Shown here piece after piece: positions 1 through 8,710 of a DNA stretch of 51,439 nucleotides. Position 1 is the first letter of the stretch, and each line of letters starts with the position of its first letter. The notes beneath the pieces were generated by a model. That model worked only from the letters and a program-made list of their open reading frames with translations. It was not told where the DNA came from and did not search any database. This DNA is from Porphyridium purpureum (Eukaryota; Rhodophyta; Bangiophyceae; Porphyridiales; Porphyridiaceae), in assembly GCA_008690995.1 (NCBI GenBank), contig VRMN01000030.1, positions 1 to 51,439 on the forward strand, in the 5' to 3' direction. Made by a program: the position numbers and the translations under genes.

Positions 1-3000
1 ATCCTCGCTTCGGATGGGCATGGGAACGTACGCCAAGAGCGCAACTGAGCATGTTGTTCTGGGCGGAGCGCCTCGCTTTCGGCTCGTGCAGAAATTTCTT
101 GACGAGTTTTACTCGTTCCCCGAGCATTACAACACCCACGTGGTGCTCCTGTGCAACGCACGCGATTGGCTCGACGACGAGTGGCTTTCACTAATGAACA
201 GCAACGCACATCTGCAGAAGCAATGTGTGTACCTGGAAGGCTCACTATCCAACTTGCGCGATCTCGAGCGCGCGCAAGTGGCGGACGCGCTGTGTGTCTT
301 CATCATGTGCGACACTGCAGCCGAGATTGCGTATCGGGAAGAGTCCGAAGTCACCATGAGCATCTTGTCAGTGCGCGCATTTGCCGGACGCATACCAGTT
401 TACGCGCTGTGTCTCGTGCGTGAGTCAGTGCTGCAGGTCAACATAGCATTGTCCGAGCGGCAGCAGGATAATGACGACGAGTACGGCGTTGCGCTGTGCG
501 GTTCTGGCGATCTTCAAGTGCGCCTGGAGCGCCTGAGTGCATCATTTTGCCACCAGGTCATCACCTGGACGCTCGTGACGGAAAGTTTGTTCTCGAATGG
601 GCTTTCAACGCTGGTGGCCAATCTTGTCCGTGAGGACAAGCCCAAGCCAGACCTGGCTGATTTGCCGTGGCAGATTGAGTACAAGGTGGGGGCGAGTGTG
701 CGTTTAGCTTACGCCGTGGTGCCGCGCGCGCTGGATGGCATGCGTTATTTTTCGCTTGCCTCGGTGCTAAATGACTTTGGTGTGGTACTGTTGGCCATGC
801 AACGAGACCCAGACGAGCAAGACTGGGAGCCCATGCGCACGACATCCGTGCTCGAACACGGGCGGGTATTGATTTGTTTCACCTTCCATCCCAAAGAAGT
901 GATCTCTGCAATTCTAGAGAGTGCCGCCAACTTTATTGCTCGGCAGCATTCCGAGCAAGGTCTCAGCGACACCGATTCGAACGCGTCCGACCATGGCCAG
1001 AATGAGCTCGGCTCAGCTGGCGCTTCCGTGCATCACCATCACCCAAGCGACCTGTATGACTTGATTTTCGGCGGAGACCAGATCGACTTTGAACTCGCCA
1101 CTGAGCATTTTGATCCTATTGCTGGCTTCCATGGCTCGGCTGCAGATATTTCGTCGCATTCTTCAGGGAGCGATGTCGCCACGGCTACGCCACAGTCCGT
1201 AACAGCGCCGCCGCCGAACAAGTCTGCGACCATCGCATCGCACGCGTCTGCGGTGATTGCGGACATTCTTCGTGAAAAGGCATCAGGGACGTTCGCCTAC
1301 GGCTCGTCCACAGCATCGCGCACCCCTTCCAAGACCGTCGCTAAGGATTTGAGCATGGCTGAGCTTGTGGATATTCGCAGGAAGGCAAAATTGCTCTACA
1401 TCAATCAAGCGCTGCCCGTTGAGCTGTCAGGTCACATCGTGATCTGCTTTTCTCAGCGGCGCGAGATGAGAAACAATCTTGATTACATTTTAACGTCGAT
1501 CTGGCAGGACCGGCCGGCGTTCCACGCGACACGCGTACCGATTGTGGTGGTGTGTGCAGAATTTCCTGCCGGCATCGATCACATGTACCACCGGTTCCGG
1601 GGCATCCTCTACTTTGTGCAAGGAAACCCGTCTTCCGTTAAAACGCTACGATACGCCCAGTACAGCCGTTCGCGGGCCATTGCCATTTCAGCAGCATACG
1701 CGGTGAACGTGCTGGAAGCGGATGCCATGAACCTATTTACCGTCATGGTACTTGACTTCTTACTCGAAACGTCCTCCAAGGCATTTGTTTGCTCGCTGCT
1801 GCACTCGGAGGATTCTTTGAAATTTCTGCGACCGCCGCCTCGTGCACGCCGACGCAGAGTGCACTTGGGCGAAGTAGGCGAGATTTCTATGCATTTGGCA
1901 GAGTCGCATCCAGCAGAAACTATCCTCGCGGTCGAGGAGCATCGCGAAGGAAGTGAAGCTGGTGAAAATGCGCCTGAGGGTGATGTGTACATTGATAGTG
2001 ATGATGAAGCTGCTCCTGCTGGAGGAAGGTTTGGTGCTCGTCCCTTGAGTAGCCCCAGACTTATTCACAGAACCGCGGCTATTTCACAGAATTTAGCTAA
2101 TCAGCGCATTGCACGCACACGGTCGCTTTATCTGCTTGACGGCGGTAGCTTGGACGCAGAAGACGAGGAAGAAGAAGACGATGGCGATTTCGAAGATGGA
2201 GATGAAGGCGGCGAAGAAGAACAGAGAACAGAATTCCATACACAGGATTCTGATACACGGCATTCCGTGGAATATGGGCGCGCAAGGCCGCCGAAGTCGC
2301 AATTTCTGACTCTTTCTCGAGATAGAGAAGCCGGCACCTGTTCGTCGCGTCGCATCGTGGACGAGAGCTCAGAACGGCAGCGATTTGCCTCCGGCGAAAC
2401 GTACATTCAAAATCTGTATGTGGCGACCATGGTGCGCGAGTTTGCACAGCCGGGTATATGGTCCTTCCTGCAATTGCTGCTCGGTATGAAGACGAAGAGA
2501 AAGTTGAAGAAAAAGGGCAACCTTGTTGCGAACCAGAATTGGATCCGACTGCTTGATATTCCGCTCGCGTGGGTCGAGGAAGGCGAGCTGAGCAGCGGCG
2601 GCCGAACGTACCGTGAAGTATTTGAGAAAATGCTCGAATTCGGTTGCTTGGCGCTGGGCCTATATCGTGGCGGAGGTGCGTGCGTGCGCCTTGCCATCAG
2701 CGACGAGCAGGCCTCGGAACTTAATCAGTTCATCCCGCAATCATCATCAGCTTCTGCACCGGCGTTCGTGGAGCAAACGCCTCTGCTGACACGCAAACGC
2801 GGCCAGTATAAGTGCAAAGTCACGGGACGAACGACAGTATACGAAGAATTCCCCACTGCCGGAAACGACCTGCCGTACGTGCTCACGTCCCCGGAGCCGT
2901 TCTGTCAGGTGTCGAATACGGACGGCGTGTACGTGCTGTGTCACCCATCGTCCGAAATTCCAGCAGACTGGTCACGACGCAGTAGGCATGGGGACACTTG

Positions 3001-3001
3001 A
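1..3001 (+). CDS. Slo/BK-type calcium-activated potassium channel, cytoplasmic RCK region (5' partial)
   Basis: This frame is open to the left window edge, so the first ATG at 14 is probably internal and the pore segments S0-S6 lie outside. Counting from that ATG, residues about 13-210 match the RCK1 domain of BK channels (EHVVLGGAPRFRLVQKFLDEFY, then GLSTLVANLVR, the equivalent of the Slo GLSTMLANL segment). Residues about 470-600 match RCK2 (LSGHIVICFSQRR, AISAAYAVNVLEADAMNLF). A long acidic run of Glu/Asp lies near 716-745. The end has the BK-like FGCLALGLYR and YVLTSPEP motifs. In the family, the RCK gating ring opens a K+ pore in response to Ca2+ and voltage. A clear animal-style calcium bowl is not visible; the acidic run occupies roughly the same interval but that is only a positional comparison. 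The stop is at 2999-3001. The convergent neighbour NSE1 ends 287 bases away. Confidence 0.85.
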   Translation, partial: SSLRMGMGTYAKSATEHVVLGGAPRFRLVQKFLDEFYSFPEHYNTHVVLLCNARDWLDDEWLSLMNSNAHLQKQCVYLEGSLSNLRDLERAQVADALCVFIMCDTAAEIAYREESEVTMSILSVRAFAGRIPVYALCLVRESVLQVNIALSERQQDNDDEYGVALCGSGDLQVRLERLSASFCHQVITWTLVTESLFSNGLSTLVANLVREDKPKPDLADLPWQIEYKVGASVRLAYAVVPRALDGMRYFSLASVLNDFGVVLLAMQRDPDEQDWEPMRTTSVLEHGRVLICFTFHPKEVISAILESAANFIARQHSEQGLSDTDSNASDHGQNELGSAGASVHHHHPSDLYDLIFGGDQIDFELATEHFDPIAGFHGSAADISSHSSGSDVATATPQSVTAPPPNKSATIASHASAVIADILREKASGTFAYGSSTASRTPSKTVAKDLSMAELVDIRRKAKLLYINQALPVELSGHIVICFSQRREMRNNLDYILTSIWQDRPAFHATRVPIVVVCAEFPAGIDHMYHRFRGILYFVQGNPSSVKTLRYAQYSRSRAIAISAAYAVNVLEADAMNLFTVMVLDFLLETSSKAFVCSLLHSEDSLKFLRPPPRARRRRVHLGEVGEISMHLAESHPAETILAVEEHREGSEAGENAPEGDVYIDSDDEAAPAGGRFGARPLSSPRLIHRTAAISQNLANQRIARTRSLYLLDGGSLDAEDEEEEDDGDFEDGDEGGEEEQRTEFHTQDSDTRHSVEYGRARPPKSQFLTLSRDREAGTCSSRRIVDESSERQRFASGETYIQNLYVATMVREFAQPGIWSFLQLLLGMKTKRKLKKKGNLVANQNWIRLLDIPLAWVEEGELSSGGRTYREVFEKMLEFGCLALGLYRGGGACVRLAISDEQASELNQFIPQSSSASAPAFVEQTPLLTRKRGQYKCKVTGRTTVYEEFPTAGNDLPYVLTSPEPFCQVSNTDGVYVLCHPSSEIPADWSRRSRHGDT

Positions 3002-3287
3002 CTTGAAATCCATGCAGTCCGCTTGTATGCACATGAATGCAACATTTGTCGTGCAAAGCACACGTAATCGCGGCATGGCTTCCTCGATAATGCCTTTACT
3101 GTACATTTATTCTGCGGCACATCCCCGAACACGTCGACATGTCAGTGGTTCTCGGTAAGACTTGCAAATGACACATTCGCTCATTTGTCGACTCTGCAGT
3201 TTACAATGCGTTCACGCGGGAGCGTCGGTGCCGCTCGTATTGATCGTGCTCACTATTGTCTGAGCTTAAAGCCCTTCTGTACATGAT

Positions 3288-4004
3288 CTAGCCTCTCATC
3301 AGTCGGTTGTTGTTCCATTCTCGCGCTTCAGAAAGTTCGAGAACTGCGCGCGGCCCGAGCTGGACGTACTCGATGTTGTGGATGGTGCGAATCAGACGAA
3401 GCCAATGCTTGTCGGCGAGTTCCAGGACACACGCCTCAACGTCTGAGGGACGAAGGTGGAGGTTGCCTTGTGCAGATAATCCAAGTGACTCGACCTCTGT
3501 GTACTCCAGGCCACTAGAGTAAATGGTCTGGATGGCTTGCCTCGTCGCGTGGCTGCGCGGGTCATCAACATTCAGGGTGTCCTGCTCTAGTTCTGCGCTG
3601 GTCTCCAGGAGCTTGCTCACAACAGCGTAGAACAATGCGCGCTGCGCCTCGCTCATCTTGGTCGCGTGCTTGGTCACCTCGTCGGCTGTCGTGTTCACAA
3701 ACCCATAATACACCTTCCCATCCACGCAGAACGTAAGCGTCGAAATTTCCATGTCAAGCCACGAAATCTTTTCGTTCAGCATTCCTAGCGCCGCGGTCAT
3801 AACCGCTGCCTCGACCGGGCGAGTCAGTACCATTGGCGCATCCTGCCACTGTCTCGCCAACGCATTCTCAGCGTCAGCGACCTGATCGGCCATCCGCAAG
3901 GTCATGCACCGGTAGAACAACTCTGCAAACGACGAGGCCTCGGCAGCGCCATGTGAAATCATTGCCTGGATCAGCGTCTTTTCCTGATACGTTGTCGGGC
4001 TCAT
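3288..4004 (-). CDS. NSE1: NSE1, non-SMC element 1 of the SMC5/6 complex, without visible RING
   Basis: The 238-residue protein starts at an ATG at 4004. The region DGKVYYGFVNTTADEVTKHA followed by MSEAQRALFYAVVSKLLE is the hallmark NSE1 stretch, and the C-terminal part (WLRLIRTIHNIEYVQLGPR) matches the second winged helix. NSE1 pairs with NSE3 and NSE4 in the SMC5/6 complex, which acts in DNA repair and chromosome segregation. Known NSE1 proteins end in a variant RING that promotes ubiquitin ligase activity. Here the frame stops a few residues after the winged helix (AREWNNNRLMRG), so the RING is absent from this frame. It may be lost or sit on a 3' exon that I cannot establish. The gene is divergent from the OTU protease gene, with 260 bases between the start codons. 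Confidence 0.8.
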   Translation of the reverse strand: MSPTTYQEKTLIQAMISHGAAEASSFAELFYRCMTLRMADQVADAENALARQWQDAPMVLTRPVEAAVMTAALGMLNEKISWLDMEISTLTFCVDGKVYYGFVNTTADEVTKHATKMSEAQRALFYAVVSKLLETSAELEQDTLNVDDPRSHATRQAIQTIYSSGLEYTEVESLGLSAQGNLHLRPSDVEACVLELADKHWLRLIRTIHNIEYVQLGPRAVLELSEAREWNNNRLMRG

Positions 4005-4115
4005 CTTTGACCGGACCTGACTTGACGTGACATGCCTTCATCCACACGCGAGACTCAGCTTTCGGACTCGCACACGCGCGCACGAGCGTTGTCGATCCAC
4101 GCGCCATGCGCGCAC

Positions 4116-4146
4116 TTTATATGAAAGGAGGCCGCATTTATATGAA
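4116..4146. promoter_or_regulatory. Duplicated TTTATATGAA in a divergent promoter
   Basis: The 260-base gap between the NSE1 and OTU start codons holds two exact copies of TTTATATGAA at 4116-4125 and 4137-4146, 21 bases apart, which is close to two helical turns. They sit in otherwise GC-rich DNA. They could be TATA-like or activator sites for the OTU gene. The role is inferred from position only. Confidence 0.35.
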
Positions 4147-4264
4147 GACGAGTCGGCCAGACCGAGTTATTCTCGCGCGGAGGTGAGGGAATGGCGACCA
4201 CGGGCCAGAGCGGAGACTTGGTTGTCCGGCGCTCGACGAAACACGAACCTCACGCGACGGTGAC

Positions 4265-5338
4265 ATGGGCGGAAAAAGAGCAGGTTCGACGGGAAAGCGG
4301 GCGAAAAAGAGCCAGTCTCAACAACATCAGCAGCACCAGCGGCAGCAGTCGAATAAGGGAGGCAGTACTCGACGACGGAATGGTGGTAAGGGCTCGGCGA
4401 AGGTTCACGGAAAGGACACGCTCAGCGCCAGTGATCTGGAAGATCTGGCTAAATTCAACTTGTTCCTGGAGCCGGCGAGCAAGACAATTTTCGACACAGA
4501 GCGCGATGGAAATTGCCTTTTCCGCGCGGTTATGGACCAGTTGTGCGTTCATCGCGAGAAGCATCGCGCGCGGTACGTGGAGGCTGGCATAACTGAAATG
4601 ACAACTGTCGATGATGAGAATGACGATGTACAGAAAGATGAGCCCGGCGTAGAAGAAGAAAGTCCCGGCGACGATGGAAATTCTTCAGCAGAAAATGAAG
4701 GGGACTGGATTCCTGTCATAGGAAGCTATTCACGCTCGCAAAGAACGCCTGAACGAAATCAGGTCAGGAGCATGGACACGTCTGACCGAAAAAAGTCCGT
4801 TCTGAGCTGCAGAGCTTGTCGGTGGGCTCATTCGAGCATCGAGGAGCTGAGAGCGCGATGCTGCGACTACATGGAGAAAGACGAGGAAATCTTTGCTCCG
4901 TTCGTTGATGAGGATCGCAAGTTTGACGTGTATGTATCAGAAATGCGCGAGGACGGCACTTGGGCCGGCAACATGGAGTTGCAAGCACTTTCCATGCTAC
5001 TTCACGCCAACTTTCGTATTTACATCCTCGACGCAAGACCAATCGAAATCGTTAACTTTGACCCCAAGTCACTAGACAATGCTGGCGTCCGCGTGGATCC
5101 GGACCGGACATCAACGATGGGCGAGATACTGGACACCCAGGTGCAAGACACAAATCCCCGCATGCTCGAATTTCCGACGCTACTTCTTAGTTACCACCAG
5201 CAAGAGCATTACGGGAGCGTGCGGGACTTTGAGGAAACCGACGACTCACGCGCAGCTCGTCTGGCCCGACGGAAGCGGATTGAAGCGAAGCGGGTCGTGA
5301 TCGAAGACGACGGCGAAGATGAGGAAGAAGGCACATAG
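4265..5338 (+). CDS. OTU-domain cysteine protease (deubiquitinase), OTUD3-like
   Basis: The 357-residue protein starts at ATG 4265. Residues 1-55 are a basic, Gln/His/Ser-rich low-complexity tail. The OTU catalytic block is DTERDGNCLFRAVMDQL at about residues 77-93, with the Asp and Cys in the DGNC motif. The helix ELRARCCDYM and the GTWAGNMELQALS block follow, and the catalytic His lies in QEHYGSVR near residue 318. Enzymes of this family cleave ubiquitin chains. An acidic insertion of about 80-90 residues separates the DGNC motif from ELRARCC, where relatives usually have a short linker. The C-terminus is basic then strongly acidic (EDDGEDEEEG). The gene is divergent from NSE1. Assignment to the OTUD3 branch rather than OTU1 or OTUD6 is tentative. 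Confidence 0.85.
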   Translation: MGGKRAGSTGKRAKKSQSQQHQQHQRQQSNKGGSTRRRNGGKGSAKVHGKDTLSASDLEDLAKFNLFLEPASKTIFDTERDGNCLFRAVMDQLCVHREKHRARYVEAGITEMTTVDDENDDVQKDEPGVEEESPGDDGNSSAENEGDWIPVIGSYSRSQRTPERNQVRSMDTSDRKKSVLSCRACRWAHSSIEELRARCCDYMEKDEEIFAPFVDEDRKFDVYVSEMREDGTWAGNMELQALSMLLHANFRIYILDARPIEIVNFDPKSLDNAGVRVDPDRTSTMGEILDTQVQDTNPRMLEFPTLLLSYHQQEHYGSVRDFEETDDSRAARLARRKRIEAKRVVIEDDGEDEEEGT

Positions 5339-6399
5339 AAAGCAATGGTGCTCATCAATCGTCCGTTATTTTCGCACCTAATGCTTCAGATTCTTTGTGC
5401 TGCGAGAACTATACCTTTGGAGCCTACGCTTTCCCTAAGACTGCAAGTCCTCGTACCTACGGAGCTGGACCAGGGGAACCGAACGAGAGTTCTAGTCAGC
5501 CACGGTGGCGCTTGACTGTCGCCCGCCTCGCCTGCGCTTTCATGCTGATTTATCTTTCTATCCCTGATACCGGGAAACGACGCCCACAGGGATTTAGATC
5601 CGCGCATGAATGCCATGTCAATGCCAAGCAGACACGCCATCTTTAAAGTTGATGCCGAAAGCTCATGCGGCGTCTCCGGTAGCGAGCCTGAAAGGATTCG
5701 TCGACGCCCTGGACGACTTGTTAATCGTTGGCCTGCCATCACCTTCACGCACGGGATCAATTGACACAACAAGTTCGAATCACTTGTTCGAAAGTCATTC
5801 AATCTTCCCGTGTAGGTGCGCTGCCCCCATGGGGAGAGAGCCGAAGGGGGGAAGTACGCACTCACTGCATCATGCGCAAGTACGACACAGACTGAACCAT
5901 TTCGTGCCCATGCTCACGCATCGGCCTCTTGTTCCTTATTGTGACCTTCTGCAACGGAGGAACGCAAAGCGAGCCTGTCTTATGAAGGTTTTGATCGTGA
6001 TGCTCGCGTCCCAGAGAGGCGTCTTACTAGCCTTCAGGCTCTCAAGCCAACGGTCATCTACGTCTTGGTGTCCAGCAGATTGGAACTCACTGGCTCTTTC
6101 GACTCTGTCGTTGTCTGAGTACGCTGACAAGTCTCGTTTCGGCTCGAGAAACCGCGGGCTTTGCCTGATACTGATCCGAACGCACCTCGACCTGCTTAAA
6201 TAAATATCTTTCGCTCCATCGCGTCGATGTTAACCGCCGCTGTCCGCTCTTGCGGCTCCGCGTGCCGCGCGCCGCAGCGAGCGTATCTCTGGTCTGCCGA
6301 GACCGAAGCGCAAATGCACATCACTTCCGCTGACGCAGTGAATCCAGCTATCCCACGGAAGTTTGAGGTGCACATTGACAACATTTAGCGCTTCACAGC
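5339..6399. other. Intergenic stretch, no gene recognised
   Basis: Between the OTU protease and the YAE1 gene there are only short open frames (the longest is 197 codons at 5610-6203) with no recognisable family, biased composition and no supporting context. No RNA gene or repeat was seen by eye. Confidence 0.5.
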
Positions 6400-7005
6400 A
6401 TGGCAAGGCAGGCGCTCGACGCAGAGGACAGTGTTGGAGACGATGACGACTTTTTCGGACCGCAATATGGAACCCCACCAGGTCGTGACGGCGGCTTGGA
6501 CTTAGCCGAGGTCCGCAAGCGACTAGAGAAACAAGGCTTTCGCGACGCGCTATCAGCGTACAGCGAACACACCGCGCAAACAGGATTCGACTGCGGCTTC
6601 TCCAGCGCAGTTCGCGACACCGAACGCGCCGCTCGTGTTCTAGGCACTATTGAAGCTGTGCTGTCATGTTCTCCCGCTGTGAACTCGACAAAGTGGCCCT
6701 TCGCAGCCTTTGTGCTGGATGCTGAGCAGCGGAATGTGCTGGAATCGTGCAGAGCAGCGCTGCGCATTGTCGAACGCTCGCACATGTCGTGCGTGAAGCA
6801 CGTTGCTGTTGCTGCTGCGGAAAATGAGTTTCACGCAAGGCACCATGATCCTGCTGGAGCTCAGGAGGACGCGCCCACGTTGTGCTCGTGTGGTGACAGT
6901 CTTGCACGCGCTCACGCTATTCATGTAGAAAGAATGCTGCTGGAGTCCCGGAGTATTACCGAGAGTGCAGAACGCATCCTGACCGCGCTCGGCTTGTTTC
7001 CGTGA
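6400..7005 (+). CDS. YAE1: YAE1/LTO1 family protein (essential protein Yae1, N-terminal type)
   Basis: The 201-residue protein starts at ATG 6400. It opens with an acidic segment (DAEDSVGDDDDFFGPQYG). Residues about 36-80 carry the spaced-Gly signature of the Yae1 domain: KRLEKQGFRDALSAYSEH, then QTGFDCGFSSAVRDTERAARVLG. In yeast, Yae1 with Lto1 is an adaptor that recruits the cytosolic iron-sulfur targeting complex to the ABC protein Rli1/ABCE1, needed for ribosome recycling. Cysteines at CSCG (near residue 164) could bind metal but this is not a family feature I know. The gene is convergent with VIPP1, whose stop lies 147 bases further on. Confidence 0.75.
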   Translation: MARQALDAEDSVGDDDDFFGPQYGTPPGRDGGLDLAEVRKRLEKQGFRDALSAYSEHTAQTGFDCGFSSAVRDTERAARVLGTIEAVLSCSPAVNSTKWPFAAFVLDAEQRNVLESCRAALRIVERSHMSCVKHVAVAAAENEFHARHHDPAGAQEDAPTLCSCGDSLARAHAIHVERMLLESRSITESAERILTALGLFP

Positions 7006-7151
7006 GCTATGCCTTCAAATTTCAAGTCAATGACCAAGACCTTTTATTACCACCAGTATGTAAAGGAAGCGGAAAGGTATGTGCGCGTTACATGACAGCG
7101 TCCATCCGGCGGAGCCACATTATCAAACTTTGTTTCTCTTTTCTTTTTTTT

Positions 7152-8035
7152 TTACAGCCCGGCCTCCTTCCTAAGTCGTTCCAGTTCGTCATCCACCCTT
7201 GGGTTTTTTGCCGAGGGCAGCTGAGCCTTCATTTTCGCAAGCTCGGCATCGACGGCGCTGCCGGATTCGAGCTGCTTGAATCTACTCTCCAGGCTCGGAG
7301 TGGCCTTGCTATTGCCCTGGCCGAGCGCCATCTGTGACGAGATCTCGCTCTGCGCCTCGAGTGTCTCAACCTTTTCGCGCATGCGCTCGAACGCGGCGAG
7401 ACCGCTGGACGTGCCGACGTTCCCGAGCATGTCATTGACCTTGTTGGTGGTCTGAGCGGTGCGAGCGCGCGCAATCAGCTCATCTTTCATACCCTGCGCT
7501 TCGGCAATCTTTGATTCGATTTCACTCATTGACTCCTGCAGTTTCGCCACACTGGCAGACATGTTTTCAAGCTGCGAGGTGAGCGACGCCGCAGTCTCAT
7601 CCTGTTGCGTCTTGCGTACGAGAGCCTCGCGCGCGAGCTCCTCGTCGCCCTTTTGCAGCGCGAGCTGCGCGCGGCTCTTCCACTCTGTCGCTGTCTGGAC
7701 GGCCTGCTCGCGCTGTCTCTCAATCCTCTTTGCCGTGGCCGAGACCTCGGCGTACGCCTGCCTGACCTTGACCAAATCGTTGTTCATATCAATCATGGTC
7801 TGCTCGAGGATTTTCTCCGGGTTCTCCATGGAGCCCACAATCTTATTCCCGGTCGCGCGGACGACGCGCCCGAAGCGCTCGAACAGGTTCATCTGCATGT
7901 GGCGCGCGCCCGCAGCCTCTGCGCGTGCGGCCGGCTGCGCGCGCACGCACAGCGCGCCATCGCGCGGCGCGCGCGTGAACCCACCCTGGCGACGGTGCCC
8001 AGCGCCGCGCCACTCTGCCCCACAAATGCCGCCAT
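7152..8035 (-). CDS. VIPP1: VIPP1/IM30 (PspA family), plastid membrane-remodelling protein, probable 50-nt intron
   Basis: The core frame 7898-7152 encodes MQMNLFERFGRVVRATGNK onward, the amphipathic helix 0 of PspA/VIPP1. It is followed by the all-helical coiled coil and ends with a short DDELERLRKEAGL tail; the long C-terminal extension of plant VIPP1 is not evident. VIPP1 builds ESCRT-III-like rods and rings that maintain thylakoid membranes. Upstream in another frame, an ATG at 8035 begins MAAFVGQSGAALGTVAR, with a Phe near the N-terminus as in rhodophyte plastid transit peptides. A GT-AG interval at 7984-7935 (50 nt, starting GTGGGT and ending GCGCAG) is of the length that puts this leader in frame with the core through a basic/Ala linker. 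A 68-nt alternative also fits. The core call is firm; the intron and leader are inferred. Confidence 0.8.
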
Positions 8036-8710
8036 AATACGTGTCCTGCCTAGCCCTCACGCCTCCCCCTCCGCCTCTCCCCTTCTCTCCCTCTCTATCC
8101 CTCCCTCCCTCTCTCTCTCTCTCACTCAGTGCCCTGCACGTCCGCTCTTCCACCCCCTCCACACCCCCATCCACCCACCCCACTACCCTTATCTCCCCAT
8201 CTCCACGCGTCCACTCAACCGCACCAACCCGTCGCCATCGATTCAACCAGCACCCACCACCACAAGGCGCCACAAGCCCATCATCATCGACCGCTCCCAT
8301 GACCACAGCGGCTGCGGCTGCGGCTGCGGTGTAGAACATGGCGCTTGCCCTCCACCACCACCACCAACACGCCCACGCGGAAGGAGGGCGTGGGGCAAAA
8401 GGGGGGTTTCCACTCACTCTTCGTTGGCGTGGCGTGTAGGGACAACATCGCACTGTCCAAGCAGCACACACCACAATGAGAATGCGGCGCGGTACAGTTT
8501 GTCGATCAAAGAGCAACCGCACTTTTTTGGTAGGGTTCTGTTCGCCGCATGGGCGCGCGTGGGACAGGAGCGTGGTGGCATGCGCACACGGCTGGGACAC
8601 AACGCAGCAGCATCAAAGAGGGACAGCCAAGCACGAGCAACGCAGCGCAGGCTCGCTAATGCGCAGCGTCATGAGCGGTGGTGGGTTCCGCGAGGGTCTG
8701 CATTTACCGC
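8036..8710. other. VIPP1 upstream region with pyrimidine tract and simple repeats
   Basis: This gap between the VIPP1 start and the 3' end of the Hint gene has a long C/T-only style tract at about 8062-8128 (on the - strand a purine tract), GCGGCT triplet repeats at about 8307-8330 and CCA triplets near 8353-8370. Long open frames crossing it on both strands are composition artefacts. It probably includes the VIPP1 promoter. Confidence 0.5.

Noticed and set aside
3107-3184. A 25-codon frame beginning MSECVICKSYREPLTC as a possible RING start of NSE1
   Set aside because: Too short, in another frame, lacks the later zinc ligands and no splice path was found; mentioned only as a lead.
5610-6203. 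A 197-codon open frame downstream of the OTU gene
   Set aside because: No recognisable domain, odd composition and no supporting context; kept as intergenic.
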